Assembly: GCF_011044975.1 (NCBI RefSeq)
Contig: NZ_JAAKZV010000026.1
Coordinates: 1-52,599, forward strand
Source of the DNA: Streptomyces coryli
Lineage (GTDB): Bacteria; Actinomycetota; Actinomycetes; Streptomycetales; Streptomycetaceae
Reading direction: 5' to 3'
Length of the DNA: 52,599 nt
Shown: positions 49,998 through 52,599 of the stretch, piece after piece
Layout of the letters: each line of letters starts with the position of its first letter
How positions within the stretch are numbered: position 1 is the first letter of the stretch
Translations under genes and position numbers: made by a program
Notes under the pieces: model-generated
Database searches by the model: none
Seen by the model: only the letters and a program-made list of their open reading frames with translations
Told to the model about the DNA's origin: nothing

Positions 49998-52599
49998 GTG
50001 CAGGGACGTTTCAAGAGGGATGGCATGGGGTCTCCCCAGGCCCGCCAGGGACTTGGGGACGCTTCGGGCGAACAGGGGCGCGGCATGACCGGCCGCGGCT
50101 CCGCGCAGCAGCCTGCCCAGGGACCCGGGCAGGCCGCGGACAGCACCCGCCGTGATGCCCCGCGCCTGCCGGCGCCCGAGGCCGGCGCGATAGCGCCGCA
50201 GGGCAAGGCCGCCAAGGCGAAGCAGCCGCCGGGCCCTGGCCCGCGAATAGCCATGCGCAACTGGCGCATTTCCACCCGTCTGGTGTCCCTGCTCGCGCTG
50301 CCGGTCGTCGCCGCGACCACGCTGGGCGCGTTCCGTATCGAGGACTCCTGGCGGGACATTCAGCAGCAGGACAACATGAAGCTGCTGACGGAGCTGACCC
50401 AGCAGGCCACCACGCTGGCCGCGCAGATCCAGGAGGAGCGGGACGAGTCCGCGGGGCTCATCGTCCGCGACGGCAACGCCTCCGACCCGGACGTGAAGTA
50501 CTCGCGCAAGCTCACCGACACCGCGCTGCAGCGGTTCCGCGAGGCCACGGACGAGATCGACGCCACCGACGACTCCTCCCTCAAGGGCGTCAACTCGACC
50601 CTGAAGCGGATCGTCGTCCAGCTGAACGAGCTGTCGGACATCCGGAAGAACGCGTACCAGAACAACGAGTACGACTCCCAGACGGTCAAGGCCTACGGCG
50701 ACCTCGTCGACTCCCTCCTCTCGCTGTCGCAGGACATGGCGCAGGCCACCAGCAACAGCGACATGATTCAGGCCACCCGCGCCCTGGCGGTCTTCTCCTC
50801 CGCCAAGGAGAACGCCTCCATCCAGCGGGCGATCATCGCCGCGGCGCTGGCGCAGAAGCCCGCCGACCTGAGTGAGGCCGACCGCCTCGAGGCGCTCTCC
50901 GCGCAGCGGGCCGAGGACAACGACCTCGACCAGTTCGAGCAGCTGTATGCCGGCGAGTCCAGTGCCACCGACCTCACGGCGGCGATGGACAAGGACACCT
51001 CCATCCAGCAGGCCGACCGGTACGCCCGGGACATCCTCAAGGACGCCGGCGGCCTGAAGCGCACCGAGCTGAAGTCGTACAAGGACTGGTCCGACCTGGA
51101 CTCGGTCAAGCTCGAGCGGATGGGCAAGATCGAGCAGACCCTGCTCCAGGAGATGGAGCAGAAGTCCCGCCAGCTCCGTAACGACGCCGAGCGCGACGCC
51201 ATCATCAACGGTGCGCTGATCATCCTCGTCCTCGGCGTCTCGCTGGCCGGCGCGTTCATCGTCGCCCGCTCCATGGTCCGCTCGCTGCGCCGGCTGCAGG
51301 ACACCGCCGAGACGGTCTCCAACAAGCGCCTGCCCGAGCTCGTGAAGCAGCTCTCCGAGGCCGACCCGGAGGACGTCGACACCTCCGTGGAGTCCGTCGG
51401 CGTGCACAGCAAGGACGAGATCGGCAAGGTCGCCCAGGCCTTCGACGAGGTGCACCGCGAGGCGGTCCGGCTGGCCGCCGAGCAGGCGCTGCTGCGAGGG
51501 AACGTGAACGCGATGTTCACCAACCTCTCCCGCCGCTCCCAGGGCCTCATCCAGCGCCAGCTCTCGCTCATCTCCGAGCTCGAGTCGCGCGAGGCCGACC
51601 CGGACCAGCTGGCGTCGCTGTTCAAGCTCGACCACCTCGCCACCCGCATGCGCCGTAACGGCGAGAACCTGCTCGTCCTCGCCGGTGAAGAGCCCGGCCG
51701 CCGCTGGACCCGCCCGGTCCCGCTGGTCGACGTGCTCCGCGCCGCCGCGTCCGAGGTGGAGCAGTACGAGCGCATCGAGCTCTCGGCCGTGCCCGCGACC
51801 CAGGTCGCAGGCCGCGTCGTCAACGACCTCGTGCACCTCCTCGCCGAGCTGCTGGAGAACGCGACATCGTTCTCGTCGCCGCAGACCAAGGTGAAGGTCA
51901 CCGGCCACGCGCTGCCCGACGGCCGCGTCCTGGTCGAGATCCACGACACCGGCATCGGCCTCTCCCCCGAGGACCTCGCCGCCATTAACGAGCGGCTCGC
52001 CTCGCCGCCCACCGTGGACGTCTCGGTGTCCCGGCGGATGGGTCTGTTCGTGGTCGGCCGCCTGTCGCTGCGGCACGGCATCCGCATCCAGCTGCGCCCG
52101 TCGGACTCCGGCGGCACCACCGCGCTGGTCATGCTGCCGGTGGACGTCACCCAGTCCGGCACCTCCGGCCCCGCCAAGGGCGGCCAGGCCGGCCAGGGCG
52201 GCGACAAGCCGGGCGCCGGCAAGGGCGGTCCCACCAACCGCCTCGGCGCGGTCCCGCCGCGCGGTCAGCTCGGCCAGGGCAGCGGCCCGGCCGGCAACCG
52301 CCGCCCGGCCCTGCCCGCCCGCGGCGACAGCTCGGGCCCCGGCGGTACGGGTCCCGGCGGCCCCGGCAAGACCGGCCCCGGCGGTCCCGCGGGCCCCGGC
52401 GGCGGTCAGCAGCGCAGCGGCCTGCCGACCCGCCCGGTCGGCGGCAGCGGCCAGGCCCCGGGCACGCCCGACCAGCCGTCTTCCAGCCCGGCCCCGTTCG
52501 CGCCGCAGGCTTCCCGCGACCAAGGCCAGGGCCAGGGCCAGGGCCCGATCACACCCCCGCACGGCACCCCGGTCTTCACCCCGCCGCACGGCACCCCGG
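49998..52599 (+). CDS. cvnA: Conservon sensor histidine kinase CvnA (partial, runs off the right end)
   Basis: At least 867 codons, open to the window end. Starts: GTG 49998 (VQGRFKRDG, with GAGG upstream) is preferred; ATG 50025 is the alternative. TM1 is about residues 90-112. A helical extracytoplasmic NIT-like sensor spans about 115-395, TM2 about 398-420 (IINGALIILVLGVSLAGAFIVA), then HAMP. A phospho-His-like FKLDHLATRMRR follows, then HATPase motifs LAELLENATSFSSPQ and EIHDTGIGLS (600-710) and a Gly/Pro/Gln-rich tail. Such kinases open a cvnABCD operon, with CvnB roadblock, CvnC DUF742 and CvnD GTPase expected beyond the window. Confidence 0.9.
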   Translation, partial: MQGRFKRDGMGSPQARQGLGDASGEQGRGMTGRGSAQQPAQGPGQAADSTRRDAPRLPAPEAGAIAPQGKAAKAKQPPGPGPRIAMRNWRISTRLVSLLALPVVAATTLGAFRIEDSWRDIQQQDNMKLLTELTQQATTLAAQIQEERDESAGLIVRDGNASDPDVKYSRKLTDTALQRFREATDEIDATDDSSLKGVNSTLKRIVVQLNELSDIRKNAYQNNEYDSQTVKAYGDLVDSLLSLSQDMAQATSNSDMIQATRALAVFSSAKENASIQRAIIAAALAQKPADLSEADRLEALSAQRAEDNDLDQFEQLYAGESSATDLTAAMDKDTSIQQADRYARDILKDAGGLKRTELKSYKDWSDLDSVKLERMGKIEQTLLQEMEQKSRQLRNDAERDAIINGALIILVLGVSLAGAFIVARSMVRSLRRLQDTAETVSNKRLPELVKQLSEADPEDVDTSVESVGVHSKDEIGKVAQAFDEVHREAVRLAAEQALLRGNVNAMFTNLSRRSQGLIQRQLSLISELESREADPDQLASLFKLDHLATRMRRNGENLLVLAGEEPGRRWTRPVPLVDVLRAAASEVEQYERIELSAVPATQVAGRVVNDLVHLLAELLENATSFSSPQTKVKVTGHALPDGRVLVEIHDTGIGLSPEDLAAINERLASPPTVDVSVSRRMGLFVVGRLSLRHGIRIQLRPSDSGGTTALVMLPVDVTQSGTSGPAKGGQAGQGGDKPGAGKGGPTNRLGAVPPRGQLGQGSGPAGNRRPALPARGDSSGPGGTGPGGPGKTGPGGPAGPGGGQQRSGLPTRPVGGSGQAPGTPDQPSSSPAPFAPQASRDQGQGQGQGPITPPHGTPVFTPPHGTP

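Noticed and set aside
49995-52589. An 864-codon open frame on the minus strand
   Set aside because: It is the antisense of the conservon kinase. The plus-strand frame has clear HAMP and HATPase motifs; the minus one is low-complexity Gly/Arg/Leu-rich without domains.

Overview
The window is chromosomal DNA of a Streptomyces, or a very close relative. Coding sequence is very GC-rich with G/C third positions, GTG starts are common, and genes are packed with ATGA/GTGA overlaps. Actinobacterial markers are present: an HU protein with a long lysine tail (HupS), the NdgR/LeuCD pair, a mycothiol-dependent formaldehyde dehydrogenase, an F420-pathway CofC/FbiD, AfsR/SARP-type and TioE-type regulators, and the start of a conservon (cvnA) sensor kinase. 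All assignments come from reading the sequence; none was checked against a database.

Left flank, about 1-9.7 kb, looks like core genome. It holds plsC-like, gpsA and ddl (phospholipid and cell-wall precursors, leftward; a 166-bp inverted-repeat element sits between gpsA and ddl), cofC and a small OB-fold-like gene (rightward), hupS, leuD and leuC (leftward), divergent ndgR, and murA (leftward). The MurA has Asp in place of the fosfomycin-target Cys.

The middle, about 9.8-46.4 kb, looks accessory. In order it holds: a PadR-controlled membrane operon with a catalytically dead-looking CPBP protein; a ricin-lectin membrane protein; a TetR/FAD-monooxygenase pair with two palindromic operators; a tautomerase-YHS fusion; an AraC regulator; two small secreted proteins around a very strong terminator; an MFS transporter; a KimA-like K+ transporter; an AraC/GNAT pair and an SDR; a complete kdpFABC-kdpE operon with an extra 27-codon ORF in front and no kdpD; a DrrAB-type ABC exporter next to a 1043-aa SARP/NB-ARC regulator; an HTH-DUF3887 protein with paired operators; a TetR/DHA2 efflux operon whose operator covers an apparently leaderless promoter; a TioE/erythromycin-esterase-like divergent pair; a mycothiol formaldehyde-detoxification pair; and a glycopeptide-response-like locus. 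That locus is vanY and vanJ leftward, vanR and vanS rightward, from one 87-bp intergenic region, with no vanHAX in the window.

Right flank, about 46.4-52.6 kb, looks like core genome again: a tRNA-Gln/tRNA-Glu/tRNA-Glu operon, gltX, an FAH-family hydrolase, a 64-residue protein with a duplicated NPRRT motif, and the conservon sensor kinase gene, which runs off the right end.

The most interesting material is the vanYJ-vanRS locus, the potassium block (KimA plus Kdp, extra small ORF, missing kdpD), the MITE-like element between gpsA and ddl, several small proteins with internal duplications, and a series of well-formed operators at regulator genes.
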